From assembly GCF_016889425.1 (NCBI RefSeq), contig NZ_CP069513.1, positions 310,001 through 374,000 on the forward strand: 64,000 nt of DNA, read 5' to 3'. This DNA comes from Corynebacterium amycolatum (GTDB lineage: Bacteria > Actinomycetota > Actinomycetes > Mycobacteriales > Mycobacteriaceae). Below, piece by piece: positions 32,562-42,735 of this stretch (positions are counted from its first letter, which is position 1; every line of letters begins with the position of its first letter). The notes under the pieces are model-generated. The model searched no databases. It was not told the DNA's origin and saw nothing but the letters and a program-made list of their open reading frames with translations. Both the position numbers and the translations under genes were made by a program.

Positions 32562-33869
32562 TTACTTCATTCCTTCCTTGGAATCCTTGTTCTGGGAATC
32601 CTTATCCTTGCCGCGGGTTTTGCCCGTACCACGCTGCGCGCTTTTCTTAGCCACAAGTTTACCCGCAGGCGGAGTGTGCCCGATTGGCAAACGTGCAGAT
32701 ACATCGCCGTCATTCGACGCGGAACCGGTCTTGTCCATCAGCGGTAGCTCAATGGTGAAGGTCGATCCAGTGCCCAGTCGACTCCACAGCTTGACGGTTC
32801 CCTTGTGGTTCGCTGCGACGTGCTTAACAATTGCCAAGCCCAGACCTGTACCACCTGTCGCCCGCGAGCGTGCCTTATCCGCACGGAAGAAGCGCTCGAA
32901 GATGCGCTTCTGGTTCGCCTGAGAAATGCCAATACCGCGGTCAGTTACACGGATAGCGACGGTGTCGTTATCCTCCGTGACTGCAGTCACGGACACAGGC
33001 GTGGCCTCTGGCGAGTAGTTGATGGCGTTTGAAATCAGGTTGGACACCGCAGTGATCAGCAGGCTGCGATCACCTTCAACGACCAACTCCGGCTCACAGT
33101 CAACGGTGATTTCAATACCCGCTTGCTCCGCGAGCATCTGATTACGACGCACCGCTGCCTGGACGATCTCTTCAACCTTCACGGGCGACATGTCCGGCAG
33201 CGGCTCCGCCCCCTGCAGCTTCGACAGCGAGATGAGCTCCGTAATCATCGTCGACATCCGCTTGGACTCCTGCGTCAGACTCTCACTAAAGTGACGCACT
33301 GCCACCGGGTCGTCGGTAGCTTCATTCAACGCCTCAACCAACAGACTGATAGCCCCCACGGGAGTCTTAAGCTCATGGGAAACGTTGGCCACAAAGTCAC
33401 GTCGTGCGGCTTCCATGCGAGCCTGTTCGGAGACATCCGCCGCGTAAATCACCACAAAACGGTCATCCACCAGTGACAGCGGAGTCAGCTGGCAACGGAC
33501 GATCGTGTCCGGCGCCCCTGCCCGGCGCGACGGCAACACCAGTGTCAGCTCCTGGTCCTCCTGCGAGTCAAAAACCTTTTCTGCAGCTTCCCAGCCCACA
33601 TCATTCAGGCGGCGCTCATAAACCAGCCCCAACTTGTGCGCCATGGAGTTGGACAAAATCAAATCACGGGAGATGTCAACGACCACCACCCCCGTCGGAG
33701 ACTTCTGAATGGCCAGGTGCATGACCTGCGCCATGGTGGTTATTGTACTTTCCTCGTCGCTCCTCTGGCGCCGAGCGGCGTTATAGGCACCTGAGACAAC
33801 TCCACCAAAAATCAGCACAGCTGCCATAACCGCAGCACCTAGTAGAGCAGCGATAATGATTTTTGACAC
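32562..33869 (-). CDS. senX3: Sensor histidine kinase SenX3
   Basis: The 435-residue kinase has one N-terminal membrane helix (about 5-28), a PAS-like domain (about 45-150), the phosphoacceptor region FVANVSHELKTPVGAISLL and an ATPase domain with NLISNAINYSPEA, DRGIGI and GGTGLGLAIVKHVA. The C-terminal 50 residues are a basic, Lys/Gly/Asp-rich tail. Start is GTG at 33869 with AGGG nine bases upstream. A single transmembrane helix is typical for SenX3 once the short N-terminus is counted. It is transcribed with regX3. Confidence 0.92.
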   Translation of the reverse strand: MSKIIIAALLGAAVMAAVLIFGGVVSGAYNAARRQRSDEESTITTMAQVMHLAIQKSPTGVVVVDISRDLILSNSMAHKLGLVYERRLNDVGWEAAEKVFDSQEDQELTLVLPSRRAGAPDTIVRCQLTPLSLVDDRFVVIYAADVSEQARMEAARRDFVANVSHELKTPVGAISLLVEALNEATDDPVAVRHFSESLTQESKRMSTMITELISLSKLQGAEPLPDMSPVKVEEIVQAAVRRNQMLAEQAGIEITVDCEPELVVEGDRSLLITAVSNLISNAINYSPEATPVSVTAVTEDNDTVAIRVTDRGIGISQANQKRIFERFFRADKARSRATGGTGLGLAIVKHVAANHKGTVKLWSRLGTGSTFTIELPLMDKTGSASNDGDVSARLPIGHTPPAGKLVAKKSAQRGTGKTRGKDKDSQNKDSKEGMK

Positions 33870-34000
33870 GGGTCTTACCCTAAGCTCTTTTCACAATCCG
33901 CGCGCGCTGAAAAACTATTGCGCTCGCTAGCCCTAAATAAACCAAGGAGCACAGCCTCACTTGGCTGCGCCCCTTATCGGCCTATCAATCACCTACATAT

Positions 34001-34747
34001 TTACTTGTTTCCCTGAGCGGCAACAGCAGCAGCACCTGCAGCTGCAGCTTCCGGATCCAGGTAGGTGCCACCCGGGTTCAAAACCTTGCCCTCAGCATCA
34101 AAATCGTAAACCAGCGGGATACCGGTCGGGATGTTCAGAGCGGCAATGTCCTCGTCCGAGATGTTGTCCAGGTGCTTGACCAGTGCACGCAGCGAGTTAC
34201 CGTGAGCTGCCACCATGACAGTCTCACCGGCCTTCAGACGCGGCAGGATTTCCTCTTCAAAGTAAGGAATGAAACGCTTGACGACGTCCAGGAGGCACTC
34301 CGTGCGCGGAACCTCATCCAGGTTGGCATAACGCGGGTCATTAGCCTGCGAGAACTCGCTGTCATCCGACAGCTCCGGCGGCGGAGTGTCGTAAGAGCGA
34401 CGCCAGGACATGAACTGGTCCTCGCCGTACTTCTCCTTGGTCTCTGCCTTGTTCAGACCCTGCAGAGCACCGTAGTGGCGCTCGTTCAGACGCCAGTCAC
34501 GGATAACCGGAATCCACACCAGGTCAGCGGTATCCAGGGCAATGTGTGCGGTGTTAATTGCGCGACGCAGCAGCGACGTGTAGAGCACCTGCGGCTTCAG
34601 GTCTGCCTCTACGAGCAGCTCACCGGCACGTACTGCCTCAGCGCGGCCCTTGTCGGTCAGTGCAACGTCGACCCAGCCCGTGAACTGGTTGGATGCGTTC
34701 CACTCACTCTGGCCATGACGGACAAGAATCAGTTTTCCATTGCTCAT
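34001..34747 (-). CDS. gpmA: 2,3-Bisphosphoglycerate-dependent phosphoglycerate mutase GpmA
   Basis: The 248-residue glycolytic enzyme interconverts 3- and 2-phosphoglycerate. The phosphohistidine is His11 in [27 protein letters not shown] and [13 protein letters not shown] supply the other active-site residues. The C-terminal 20 residues are Ala-rich. It lies between senX3 and the YbjN-like gene, as in mycobacteria. Confidence 0.97.
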   Translation of the reverse strand: MSNGKLILVRHGQSEWNASNQFTGWVDVALTDKGRAEAVRAGELLVEADLKPQVLYTSLLRRAINTAHIALDTADLVWIPVIRDWRLNERHYGALQGLNKAETKEKYGEDQFMSWRRSYDTPPPELSDDSEFSQANDPRYANLDEVPRTECLLDVVKRFIPYFEEEILPRLKAGETVMVAAHGNSLRALVKHLDNISDEDIAALNIPTGIPLVYDFDAEGKVLNPGGTYLDPEAAAAGAAAVAAQGNK

Positions 34748-34817
34748 ACCCCCAATTGTGCCCCAAAACTGGACAGCCCGCCGTTCGTTGCCCCGCTATG
34801 TGGGTTACTACCCCCGG

Positions 34818-35303
34818 CTACTCAACCATGTGGCGGAACTGCTCCAGATTGGCCAGGTTTTCCCCGCGGTCAACCCGCCACTCCCACTCGCGCTTAATGG
34901 CCGATGCAAAGCCGCGTTCGAGGATCTGGTTGAAGTCCCCATCGGCCGTCTCCAGCAGCTGACCAAGGAGGCGATCGAGGTCATCGTCGGAAAGCTGAGC
35001 CGGCAGTTGACCAACCAGGTAGATGTCGCCTGCGGCGTCAATGGTGTAACCGATGCCGAACAGACGACGATTGCGCTGCAGCAACCACTTGTAGACGGCC
35101 TCGTGGTTTTCTTCGACAGCGCGACAAACGAAGGCTTCGACACGCAGGGAGTCAGGCGCCGGGATGAGACCAACGACGGTCTTTAGCTTCTTCTTACCAG
35201 GCAGAACCACCACGGCGGCATTGTCGGCAATGCCATGCTCAACACCGAGACGTTCTAGCTGCTCACCGAGGAATTTCAGCAGTCCTTGGATGTCCGTGCT
35301 CAT
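34818..35303 (-). CDS. YbjN domain-containing protein
   Basis: The 161-residue soluble protein has the mixed alpha/beta layout of the YbjN/type III secretion chaperone-like group: an N-terminal helix (about 3-22), strands around VVVLPGKKKL, and a helix-rich C-terminal half (LLGQLLETADGDFNQILERGF). These proteins are chaperone-like or of unknown function. GGGAG lies about ten bases before the ATG. It sits between mshA and gpmA, the order seen for Rv0486-Rv0487-Rv0489 (from memory). Confidence 0.83.
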   Translation of the reverse strand: MSTDIQGLLKFLGEQLERLGVEHGIADNAAVVVLPGKKKLKTVVGLIPAPDSLRVEAFVCRAVEENHEAVYKWLLQRNRRLFGIGYTIDAAGDIYLVGQLPAQLSDDDLDRLLGQLLETADGDFNQILERGFASAIKREWEWRVDRGENLANLEQFRHMVE

Positions 35304-35362
35304 CGTGAATCATCTCCCTGTTTATGTGGCTACGGCCCTGGCGATTCTGAAGCTAACGAAAC

Positions 35363-36718
35363 CTACCGAGAGCCACCCGCATCCCGGATAGAGCCGGGAC
35401 AATTTTCCTTTTGGAGTTCGGTTCGATGATAGACATCGGCCAACCGATCCACGGTCTTTTGCCAGGAAAACTCCAAGGAGTGCTCGCGCGCCTGGGTGGC
35501 CAACTTAATGCGCAGCTCGTCGTCCTCCACCAGGCGACCGAGGGCATCGGCCCAGGCTGCGGGCTCGTGACCGTCGACAAGCAAACCGCTGACCCCATCG
35601 TCGACAGCGATGGAGAGCCCGCCAACATTCGCCGCGACAACGGGAGTGCCGGTGGCCTGAGCCTCCATCGCCACCAACCCGAAAGTTTCGTTGTAGCTGG
35701 GCACGGCGACGATGTCTGCGGCCTGGTAGAGCTTCGCCAGGTCCTGCGGCGGGCGTGGGGGCATGAAACGGACTAGGTGATCGATCCCCTCTTCCGCGGC
35801 GAGATTGGTGAACTCGTCGGGCGCGTGCACCCCAGAACCGGACAGGCCACCGCAGATAATCACTCGGACATTAGTGGCGGGATAGCGACGCATGAGCTCG
35901 CCAACACCGCGCAGCAATACCTGCGGCCCCTTCAGCCGCTGCAGCCTACCAACGAACAAAATGACCTTAGTGTGCAACGGGATGCCCAGCTCACGACGGG
36001 ACCGCTCGGTGGCACGATCGCTGCCCGGCGAAAAGAGCTCCACGTCCACCCCGGGCGGCACGACATTGATGCGCCACGGGTCGGCATCGTGGAGATCCGC
36101 GAGCTGCTTAGCTTCGGCATCTGTATTGACGATGAGCCGGCATGCATTGTCCACAATCTGCTGCTCACAAATACGACGCGATTCAGGCTCTGGCGTATCC
36201 CCCTCTGCTAGATGGAGGTTCTTCACCGCCGCCAGCGTGTGCGCCGTGTGCACAAACGGAATATCAAGCAAATCCGACAGCAACCACCCCACCTGGCCAG
36301 AGAGCCAGTAGTGCGAATGAATCAGGTCGTATTCAATCCCCTGTTTGCGGGCGAACTCAATAACCCCGCCAGCAAAAGCCGGCATCTGCGTAGCCAGGTC
36401 TGACTTCTCCAGCCCCTCATATGGGCCAGCCACTATGTTGATGACACGGAAATTCTCACTGACCTGAATCACCGGTCCATCGCTGGAACGCGTGGCGCGA
36501 GTGAAAACATCCACCTTCACACCGCGTCGCGCCAACTCCTCGCAGGTGCGCAGCACGTAGACATTCATGCCGCCAGCGTCACCGATGCCCGGTTGCTCCA
36601 GCGGAGAGGTATGCATGGAGATCATCGCGATGCGGTTCGGCCACGCCGGGGTATTAGAGGTGGTGCTTGGGGTGGCGGCATCTGCGCCCGCCGTTGCCGA
36701 CGGAAATGTTTCGGTCAT
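35363..36718 (-). CDS. mshA: D-inositol-3-phosphate glycosyltransferase MshA
   Basis: The 451-residue GT4 enzyme transfers N-acetylglucosamine from UDP-GlcNAc to 1L-inositol-1-phosphate, the first step of mycothiol synthesis. [21 protein letters not shown] binds the acceptor side, [18 protein letters not shown] starts the second Rossmann domain, and [16 protein letters not shown] is the sugar-nucleotide (EX7E) motif. The frame opens further, but ATG 36718 leaves a normal 30-residue lead before the fold. Mycothiol is the main low-molecular-mass thiol of this group. Confidence 0.95.
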   Translation of the reverse strand: MTETFPSATAGADAATPSTTSNTPAWPNRIAMISMHTSPLEQPGIGDAGGMNVYVLRTCEELARRGVKVDVFTRATRSSDGPVIQVSENFRVINIVAGPYEGLEKSDLATQMPAFAGGVIEFARKQGIEYDLIHSHYWLSGQVGWLLSDLLDIPFVHTAHTLAAVKNLHLAEGDTPEPESRRICEQQIVDNACRLIVNTDAEAKQLADLHDADPWRINVVPPGVDVELFSPGSDRATERSRRELGIPLHTKVILFVGRLQRLKGPQVLLRGVGELMRRYPATNVRVIICGGLSGSGVHAPDEFTNLAAEEGIDHLVRFMPPRPPQDLAKLYQAADIVAVPSYNETFGLVAMEAQATGTPVVAANVGGLSIAVDDGVSGLLVDGHEPAAWADALGRLVEDDELRIKLATQAREHSLEFSWQKTVDRLADVYHRTELQKENCPGSIRDAGGSR

Positions 36719-36895
36719 ACTGCCCAGAGTGCCTATTCCAAGGGCAACCCCGCAAATGAGTACCTCAAATACGTGTATAGAAATCCTGACAATGCAGTGC
36801 GACGTACGGCACAATAGGGGTCGATACCTACTACGTCGTAAGTTATTATCACCTCACGACGTGGTCAGGTCACACACAAAAACTAGGAGGACCCC

Positions 36896-38731
36896 ATGGC
36901 CGATACATCCAGCTCGCGCGCTGAAAATGACTCTGCCCCAGCTCACGGTTCCACACCCAACGCTGCGGTTTCCAAAGCCTGGCTGAACCTGTATCCGGAG
37001 TGGACCCCACCCCACATCGCCTACAACTTCGACACCCTCCTAGATGTCTACCGCCACACTCTGAGCAACCACCCGCGCCGCAAGGCACTGACCTTCTTCG
37101 GTCGCTCCACCTCCTATGCCGAGCTGGATGCCAAGGTTCGCAGCGTTGCCGCCGGCCTGCGCGCACTCGGTGTACGCAAAGGCGATCGCGTGGCACTGCT
37201 CATGCCGAACTGCCCGCAGCACGTCATCGCCTACTGGGCAGTTCTGCACCTCGGCGCTGTTGCCGTAGAGCACAACCCCCTCTACACCGCCCACGAGCTG
37301 CGCCATCCGTTCAACGACCACGGTGCCCGCTTTGCCATCTGCTGGGACAAGATCGTCCCCGTACTTGAAGACCTTCGCAGCAACACCCCGCTCGAGACCA
37401 TCATTGCGGTCAACATGCTGCAGGACCTGCCGTTTGTCATGCGCACCGCCCTGTCGATCCCGCTGCCGAAACTCCGCGCCGCCCGCGCTAAGCTGCACTC
37501 TTCCGCACCGCAGGTCATGGGTTTTGATGCTTTGCTTCACGACGCCGTCGGCGGAGACGGCCACGACCTCCAGGCCGATGAGTCCATCACTGCCGATGAC
37601 ACTGCAGTGATGATGTACACCTCTGGCACCACGGGCTCGCCGAAGGGCGCGCAGCTGAGCCACCGCGGGCTGGTCGCCAACATTCTGCAGGGTAAGGCCT
37701 GGGTACCGGGCCTTGGCAAGGAGCGGGAAATCTCCCTTGGCATCCTGCCGATGTTCCACGCCTACGGCCTGACCATTGTCACTAACTTGTCCATGCTGAT
37801 TGGCGCTGAACTGGTGCTGGTGCCGTCACCGGAGATTCCGCTGATCATGAAGGTGATGAAGAACAATCGCCCAACATGGGTTCCTGGTGTGCCGACCCTC
37901 TACGAGAAAATTGTCGAAGCGGCCGAGCTGGATAATGTCGACCTCTCCGGCGTGAAGTTCGCCTTCTGTGGCGCCGCTACCCTGCCGGTTTCCCTCGTGC
38001 AGAAGTGGGAGAAGCTCACTGGTGGTCGCCTTGTCGAAGGCTACGGCCTCACCGAAACCTCTCCGATTATCGTCGGCAACCCGATGGACGGTAACCGCCG
38101 CCCGGGATACGTTGGCCTGCCGTTCCCTGACACCGAGGTCGCCATCGTTGACCCCGATGATCCCACCAGACTCCGCGCTGACGGCGAGGAGGGCGAGGTC
38201 ATCGTCCGAGGCCCACAGGTTTTCGCCGGTTATCTCAACCTCCCCGAGGCAACGGAGAAGTCCTTTACCGATGGGCCTGCTGAGCTACCCGCTGGCGACC
38301 GTTGGTACCGCACCGGCGATGTCGGAGTCATGGAGTCGGACGGCTTCATCAAGTTGGTTGCCCGCATCAAAGAAGTCATCATCACCGGTGGCTTCAATGT
38401 CTACCCGGCCGAGGTCGAGGAAGTACTGCTCTCCCACCCGGATATCACCGATGCCACGGTCGTCGGCCTGCCAAAGAGCGACGGTTCCGAGATGGTCGTG
38501 GCCGCGATCACCCTTGCTGACTACGCCCGACTGGATTCCGACGCCTACCGCGACCACTGCTACGAAAACCTGACCCGGTACAAGGTGCCGCGCGCATTCT
38601 TCCACCTGGAGGAACTACCTCACGACCAGATGGGCAAGGTCCGCCGCCGCGATGTCCGCGACGTGCTGCTCACGCAGCTGGAGCAGAAGGGCCAGAGCGT
38701 GGATTCGCTTTCCCACCGCAAGCACCATTAG
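36896..38731 (+). CDS. Long-chain fatty acid-CoA ligase (FadD family)
   Basis: The 611-residue adenylate-forming enzyme activates fatty acids with ATP and CoA. The AMP-binding motif MYTSGTTGSPKGAQLSH lies around residues 238-254. GYGLTETSPI, YRTGDVG and RIKEVIITGGFNVYPAE form the adenylation and hinge motifs, and GKVRRRDV near the end holds the catalytic Lys. A start-proximal AGGAGG five bases before the ATG predicts strong translation. It is divergent from mshA. The exact acyl chain and fate (degradation or lipid assembly) cannot be told. Confidence 0.9.
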   Translation: MADTSSSRAENDSAPAHGSTPNAAVSKAWLNLYPEWTPPHIAYNFDTLLDVYRHTLSNHPRRKALTFFGRSTSYAELDAKVRSVAAGLRALGVRKGDRVALLMPNCPQHVIAYWAVLHLGAVAVEHNPLYTAHELRHPFNDHGARFAICWDKIVPVLEDLRSNTPLETIIAVNMLQDLPFVMRTALSIPLPKLRAARAKLHSSAPQVMGFDALLHDAVGGDGHDLQADESITADDTAVMMYTSGTTGSPKGAQLSHRGLVANILQGKAWVPGLGKEREISLGILPMFHAYGLTIVTNLSMLIGAELVLVPSPEIPLIMKVMKNNRPTWVPGVPTLYEKIVEAAELDNVDLSGVKFAFCGAATLPVSLVQKWEKLTGGRLVEGYGLTETSPIIVGNPMDGNRRPGYVGLPFPDTEVAIVDPDDPTRLRADGEEGEVIVRGPQVFAGYLNLPEATEKSFTDGPAELPAGDRWYRTGDVGVMESDGFIKLVARIKEVIITGGFNVYPAEVEEVLLSHPDITDATVVGLPKSDGSEMVVAAITLADYARLDSDAYRDHCYENLTRYKVPRAFFHLEELPHDQMGKVRRRDVRDVLLTQLEQKGQSVDSLSHRKHH

Positions 38732-38822
38732 TTCACGGTGGGTTTATAGCCGGGATAGGAGCCTGGGTAGAGCTGGCTCCTCCCTTCCCCTTAAGGCGGA
38801 TTCCCGGCTCCCTCCCCCCCAG

Positions 38823-38895
38823 ACTTAGTGACTAGGTTTATGGCAAAAAACTGCGGGTAAATGCAATTCACGCGTCATAAACCTAGTCACTTTCT
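38823..38895. repeat. 73-bp inverted-repeat element R2
   Basis: Arms 38823-38845 and 38873-38895 flank a 27-base spacer. The core of the arms is AGTG-ACTAG-GTTTATG and its exact inverse CATAAAC-CTAGT-CACT, apart from one mismatch next to the spacer. It lies between the convergent fadD-type gene and murB. Confidence 0.8.
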
Positions 38896-39026
38896 CTATC
38901 CCCGCCCATTGAGAGAAGGCCCGGGAGCGCAAGCTGAGGACTACTCAGTGGTTCTGTCAGCCCCAGCGGCCTCATCAGTCACGCCAGCCTCTCCAGCCCC
39001 CTGGCCATCAGCCACCCGCCGCGGGC

Positions 39027-40250
39027 CTAATCAATGCTCACGCCGACCCACACCGGCTCGGGCACCAGGGTCACGCCGAATGCCTTTTCCACACCAGCGC
39101 GCACATCGCGCGCCAAAGCCACCAAGTCGGCGGCGGTCGTGGGCGTACCATCCCCGGACATCCCGCGGTTGGTCAGGGCAAGAGTGTGCTTAGTCGACAG
39201 TCGTGCGGGCGCACCGTCCCCGGGGTAGCCCTTGGGGAACCCGGCGCGCTCGATAAGCCACGCCGCCGAGAGCTTCACGGCCCCCTCGTGGCCGGGGCCA
39301 GCGGGGAAAGCGGGCATATTCGCGGCCTCATCGGTCCCACGCAGCGCGGCAACCTTTGCACGCACGGTCTCCACCGAGTTCTCCGGAATGATCGGGTTGG
39401 TAAAGAAAGAACCCGCCGACCAGGTATCGCGGTCAGCATATTCGAGAACCATGCCCTTGCCCCGGCGCAGCTCAAGCACCTTTTCGCGCACCAGCTCAGC
39501 CGGCCTGCGAATCTCGCCAGCCGCAGCCTCGGCCTCGTCGACGCCCAGGCGCCGCGCCAGTTCGCCATAGCGAAGTGGCGCGGACATCCCATCCACGCTG
39601 AGCTCGAACCGCACGGCCAGCACCACTGCCCGTGCGGTGAACTTCAGGTTCGAGTAGCGGTAGGAAAGGTCGAGGGACTCCGGTTCCACCCACTCGACCG
39701 AGCCGGTTGCGCGATCGTAAAGCTGCACCGCGTCCAGAACCTGCGATACCTCAGCACCGTAGGCACCAACATTTTGCACCGGCGTGGCTCCGGCCGATCC
39801 CGGAATACCCGACAGGCATTCCAGGCCGCCAAAACCGGCGTCGACACTCATCTCCACGACCTCGTCCCAGACTGCACCGGCCTCGGCCTCCACGATTGCC
39901 GACACGGACTCCAACCCGTGTCCGCGAGTGCTCATGGTCACGTTGTCAGCCTCAATCACCACAGCCACCAGCGGCTCGAGTTCATCGGCTACCACCAGGT
40001 TGGATCCGCCTCCCACGATGAGGAGGGGCACGTTAGCGTCGTCAAGCGTGCGTACAACATCGACCACAGCGTCCGTCGTGCTACACCGGACGACGGCACG
40101 CGGCACCCCGCCGAGGCGGAGCGTCGTCAGATCCGAGAAAGCGGTACGCGTGCTGAGCTCCACCCCCTCTAGCCCCGCAAGCCCATCGATGGCTTCTTCC
40201 ATGTCGGAGGTCAGGTGAATTGGGTTCGGCGATTGGTCGAGATTTTCCAC
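39027..40250 (-). CDS. murB: UDP-N-acetylenolpyruvoylglucosamine reductase MurB
   Basis: The 407-residue flavoenzyme reduces UDP-GlcNAc-enolpyruvate to UDP-N-acetylmuramic acid in peptidoglycan synthesis. FAD is bound by LLIVGGGSNLVVADE and LSGIPGSAGATPVQNVGAYG. The catalytic Ser is in SAGSFFTNP, and a final Glu in the C-terminal part completes the site. Motif spacing is that of type I MurB. GTG 40250 is a plausible start; ATG 40202 is an alternative. Neither has a convincing Shine-Dalgarno. It is divergent from a DUF2505 gene. Confidence 0.93.
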   Translation of the reverse strand: MENLDQSPNPIHLTSDMEEAIDGLAGLEGVELSTRTAFSDLTTLRLGGVPRAVVRCSTTDAVVDVVRTLDDANVPLLIVGGGSNLVVADELEPLVAVVIEADNVTMSTRGHGLESVSAIVEAEAGAVWDEVVEMSVDAGFGGLECLSGIPGSAGATPVQNVGAYGAEVSQVLDAVQLYDRATGSVEWVEPESLDLSYRYSNLKFTARAVVLAVRFELSVDGMSAPLRYGELARRLGVDEAEAAAGEIRRPAELVREKVLELRRGKGMVLEYADRDTWSAGSFFTNPIIPENSVETVRAKVAALRGTDEAANMPAFPAGPGHEGAVKLSAAWLIERAGFPKGYPGDGAPARLSTKHTLALTNRGMSGDGTPTTAADLVALARDVRAGVEKAFGVTLVPEPVWVGVSID

Positions 40251-40274
40251 GCCCCTAGCGTAGTGCAAATTACG

Positions 40275-40280
40275 TATCAT
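40275..40280 (+). promoter_or_regulatory. Predicted -10 element of the DUF2505 gene (leaderless)
   Basis: TATCAT ends seven bases before the ATG at 40288, with no Shine-Dalgarno between them. Confidence 0.45.
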
Positions 40281-40287
40281 CAAGCGC

Positions 40288-40785
40288 ATGACTACGACTA
40301 ACACGCACACCGTCAACTTCGACCAGCCGATTGAGAAGGTTTACGAGGCCCTCACCGACGCCGGTTTCTGGGAGAAGGTCGCGAACCGTTTCTCGGCAGC
40401 TGACGGCAAGGTGGAAAAGTTCGAGACCACCGACGCTGGCACCACCGTCGTGATTCGCCAGACCGTCGCTGCCGACAAGATTCCGGCGCAGGCGCAGAAG
40501 TTCGTCAAGTCCGGGGTCGGCATGACGCGCACGTTCGTCATCAGCCCGCTTAACGACGACGGCGCGACCTCCACCGTGACCACAGAAGCCTCGGGCGTAC
40601 CGGCGTCCTTCAGTGCGTCCCAGAAGCTCACCGCCCAGGGCGAAGGTGCAGTGCTGACCACCAACTCCGAGTTCGCCATCAACGTGCCGCTGCTCGGTGG
40701 CAAGCTCGAGGAGAAGGCAGCTCCGTACCTGGAGCGCGTCCTCAACGCTGAGACCGCGGTACTGGCGGACTACGTCGCTAAGTAG
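40288..40785 (+). CDS. DUF2505 domain protein
   Basis: The 165-residue protein has a START/SRPBCC-like pattern, beginning with TVNFDQPIEKVYEALTDAGFW and ending in the helix EEKAAPYLERVLNAETAVLADYV. This is the actinobacterial DUF2505 family, whose function is not known but whose fold suggests lipid or hydrophobic ligand binding. It is divergent from murB, as in mycobacteria (Rv0481c-Rv0482, from memory). Confidence 0.83.
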   Translation: MTTTNTHTVNFDQPIEKVYEALTDAGFWEKVANRFSAADGKVEKFETTDAGTTVVIRQTVAADKIPAQAQKFVKSGVGMTRTFVISPLNDDGATSTVTTEASGVPASFSASQKLTAQGEGAVLTTNSEFAINVPLLGGKLEEKAAPYLERVLNAETAVLADYVAK

Positions 40786-40913
40786 GTTGCGCACCGGGGG
40801 GGGGCACCGGGTGGCACCGGGAAAGGGTTTGCCAGGCTTGCCGGGCTCCCCGGCGGATACCTGGCGAAGAAAGGTGGTAGCGACGGAGCCGTCGTTAAGC
40901 AAGACTGGGAACC

Positions 40914-41684
40914 ATGAGTTCTGCTAAACGCTCTTCGAGCGTCAAAGTCCTGCCCACCGTCCTCGGTGTCATCATCGTGGTGGCGCTTATTGCGATTGCC
41001 AGCGAAATCGGCGTCCGGATGTTCGTGAGCAAGGAGATTTCCGACGGTTACCGCACCTCCGCCGAGGAGCGTGGTGCGACGGTCACTGAGGACCCCAAGG
41101 TTTCTTTCGGCACCCGCCCGATGCTGCTCGCCTTGGCCACGAAGTCGGTGCCCTCGATGGATCTGTCCACTCCGAACACACTGGAGGTCAAGAACCCGGA
41201 GGCGCTGGGTGGCGCACCGGAGATCAACGGTGACCCGGCAGCGGAAGTGCACCTGGAAAACGTGGATCTGAGCAATCGCGCGGATCCGACGGCAGAGTCG
41301 CTGCGAGTAGATGTCACGATCCCACCTCAGCTGCTGCAGGCGCTGATTAACCGGGAAAGCGATGTACGCGCTTCCACAATCACGCCGCTGCCGGACGAAG
41401 GCCTGTTCAATATTGAATTCGCCTCCGGATTTGCGACCTCCAAGTTCCGCCCGATTGCCAACGGCGGTCATATCGAAATCAACCTGGAGGGCGGCTCAAT
41501 CCTCGGCTTAAACCTCGATGGCCTGGCCGGCTGGCTGGGAGAAGCGAGCGGTACGCTGTTGAGCTACGACATCGGCCACGGCATGCAGGTGGAGGAAGCG
41601 CACGTCACCGGGAAGGGCCTGGCGTTGACCCTGACGGGCGCAAATCTTCCTTTGTCGACCGTGAGCGAACTTACCTTTAGCTAG
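40914..41684 (+). CDS. LmeA-like (DUF2993) lipid-binding membrane-anchored protein
   Basis: The 256-residue protein has an N-terminal membrane helix (about 12-34) without a lipobox. The long domain after it consists of alternating beta strands (for example VSFGTRPMLLALA, GGHIEINLEGGSILGLNLDGL and the terminal GKGLALTLTGANLPLST). This pattern matches the DUF2993/LmeA group of extracytoplasmic phospholipid-binding proteins. In mycobacteria LmeA helps lipomannan mannose elongation. Role here is inferred from the fold only. It is followed by purU at 17 bases. Confidence 0.7.
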   Translation: MSSAKRSSSVKVLPTVLGVIIVVALIAIASEIGVRMFVSKEISDGYRTSAEERGATVTEDPKVSFGTRPMLLALATKSVPSMDLSTPNTLEVKNPEALGGAPEINGDPAAEVHLENVDLSNRADPTAESLRVDVTIPPQLLQALINRESDVRASTITPLPDEGLFNIEFASGFATSKFRPIANGGHIEINLEGGSILGLNLDGLAGWLGEASGTLLSYDIGHGMQVEEAHVTGKGLALTLTGANLPLSTVSELTFS

Positions 41685-41701
41685 CAGGTAAGATACCGAG
41701 A

Positions 41702-42607
41702 ATGACTCGCTCTCTCATCACCGCAAAAAGCGGTACTCCCACCGAGCGCCAGTACATCTTCTCGCTCGGCTGTCCAGACCGTACCGGTATCGTTTCCACC
41801 CTGTCGACCTTCCTGTCCGACATTGGTGCGTGGATTACCGAGGCGGACTTTTTCTCCGACCCGGAGACCGGATGGTTTTTCACTCGCCAGGCGGTCCGCG
41901 CCGACGCGCTCGACCTGACTGTAGAAGAGCTGCGCGAGAAGTTCGCTGAGCTCATCGGCGATTGGGGCCCTGAGGTCCGCTGGAAGGTCACCGACAACGC
42001 TGTCCCGAAGCGCGCTGTCATCCTGGTGACCAAGGAAGGCCACTGCCTGCAGGATCTGCTCGGCCGCGTCGCACAGTCGGACTACCCGATGGAAATCGCT
42101 GCAGTAGTTGGCAACCACCGCGATCTGGAGCCACTGGTCGCAGCGTATGACATTCCTTTCCACCACGTGCCCTTCCCCAAGGATGCCGTCGGCAAGCGTA
42201 AGGCATTCGATGAGGTCGCCGAGATTGTCGACGCCGAAAACCCGGATGCCATCGTGCTCGCACGTTTCATGCAGATTCTGCCGCCGGATCTGTGCGAGAA
42301 GTGGGAAGGCCGCGCGATCAATATCCACCACAGCTTCCTGCCGTCGTTCATGGGCGCGCGCCCGTACCTGCAGGCTTATCGACGTGGTGTGAAGCTCATC
42401 GGTGCCACCTGCCACTACGCCACTGAGGACCTCGACGATGGTCCGATTATTGAGCAGGACGTCATGCGTGTCTCCCACAAGTACACCGCTGCGGACATGC
42501 AGCGTGAGGGGCGCGATGCGGAGAAGCAGGTCCTCGCCCGCGGTTTGCGCTGGCACCTGGAGGACCGTGTGCAGGTTTACGGCAACCGCACCGTGGTGTT
42601 CCAGTAG
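41702..42607 (+). CDS. purU: Formyltetrahydrofolate deformylase PurU
   Basis: The 301-residue enzyme hydrolyses 10-formyltetrahydrofolate to formate and tetrahydrofolate, balancing one-carbon pools. An N-terminal ACT domain (about 15-95, FSLGCPDRTGIVSTL) is followed by a formyltransferase fold. The catalytic residues are in INIHHSFLPSFMGARPY (His) and CHYATEDLDDGPII (Asp). Length is normal. It lies close to the DUF2993 gene and ends before element R3. Confidence 0.96.
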   Translation: MTRSLITAKSGTPTERQYIFSLGCPDRTGIVSTLSTFLSDIGAWITEADFFSDPETGWFFTRQAVRADALDLTVEELREKFAELIGDWGPEVRWKVTDNAVPKRAVILVTKEGHCLQDLLGRVAQSDYPMEIAAVVGNHRDLEPLVAAYDIPFHHVPFPKDAVGKRKAFDEVAEIVDAENPDAIVLARFMQILPPDLCEKWEGRAINIHHSFLPSFMGARPYLQAYRRGVKLIGATCHYATEDLDDGPIIEQDVMRVSHKYTAADMQREGRDAEKQVLARGLRWHLEDRVQVYGNRTVVFQ

Positions 42608-42633
42608 GTTTTCAGGGAACCAGCCCCAAAAAA

Positions 42634-42706
42634 AGAAAGTGTCTGGGGTTATGACAAAATAACCGGGTTTTTCACCCAGAAACTGTCATAAACCCAGACA
42701 CTTTCT
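42634..42706. repeat. 73-bp inverted-repeat element R3 (best copy), T-run on minus strand
   Basis: Arms 42634-42656 and 42684-42706 match in 22 of 23 positions and flank a 27-base spacer. The arms read AGAAAGTG-TCTGG-G(G/T)TTATGACA. On the minus strand the hairpin is followed by TTTTTTT, so this copy can act as the intrinsic terminator of the DUF2516 gene. It lies between convergent genes. Confidence 0.88.
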
Positions 42707-42735
42707 CAGTAGTGCAGCCTAGCACCCGCCCGGGA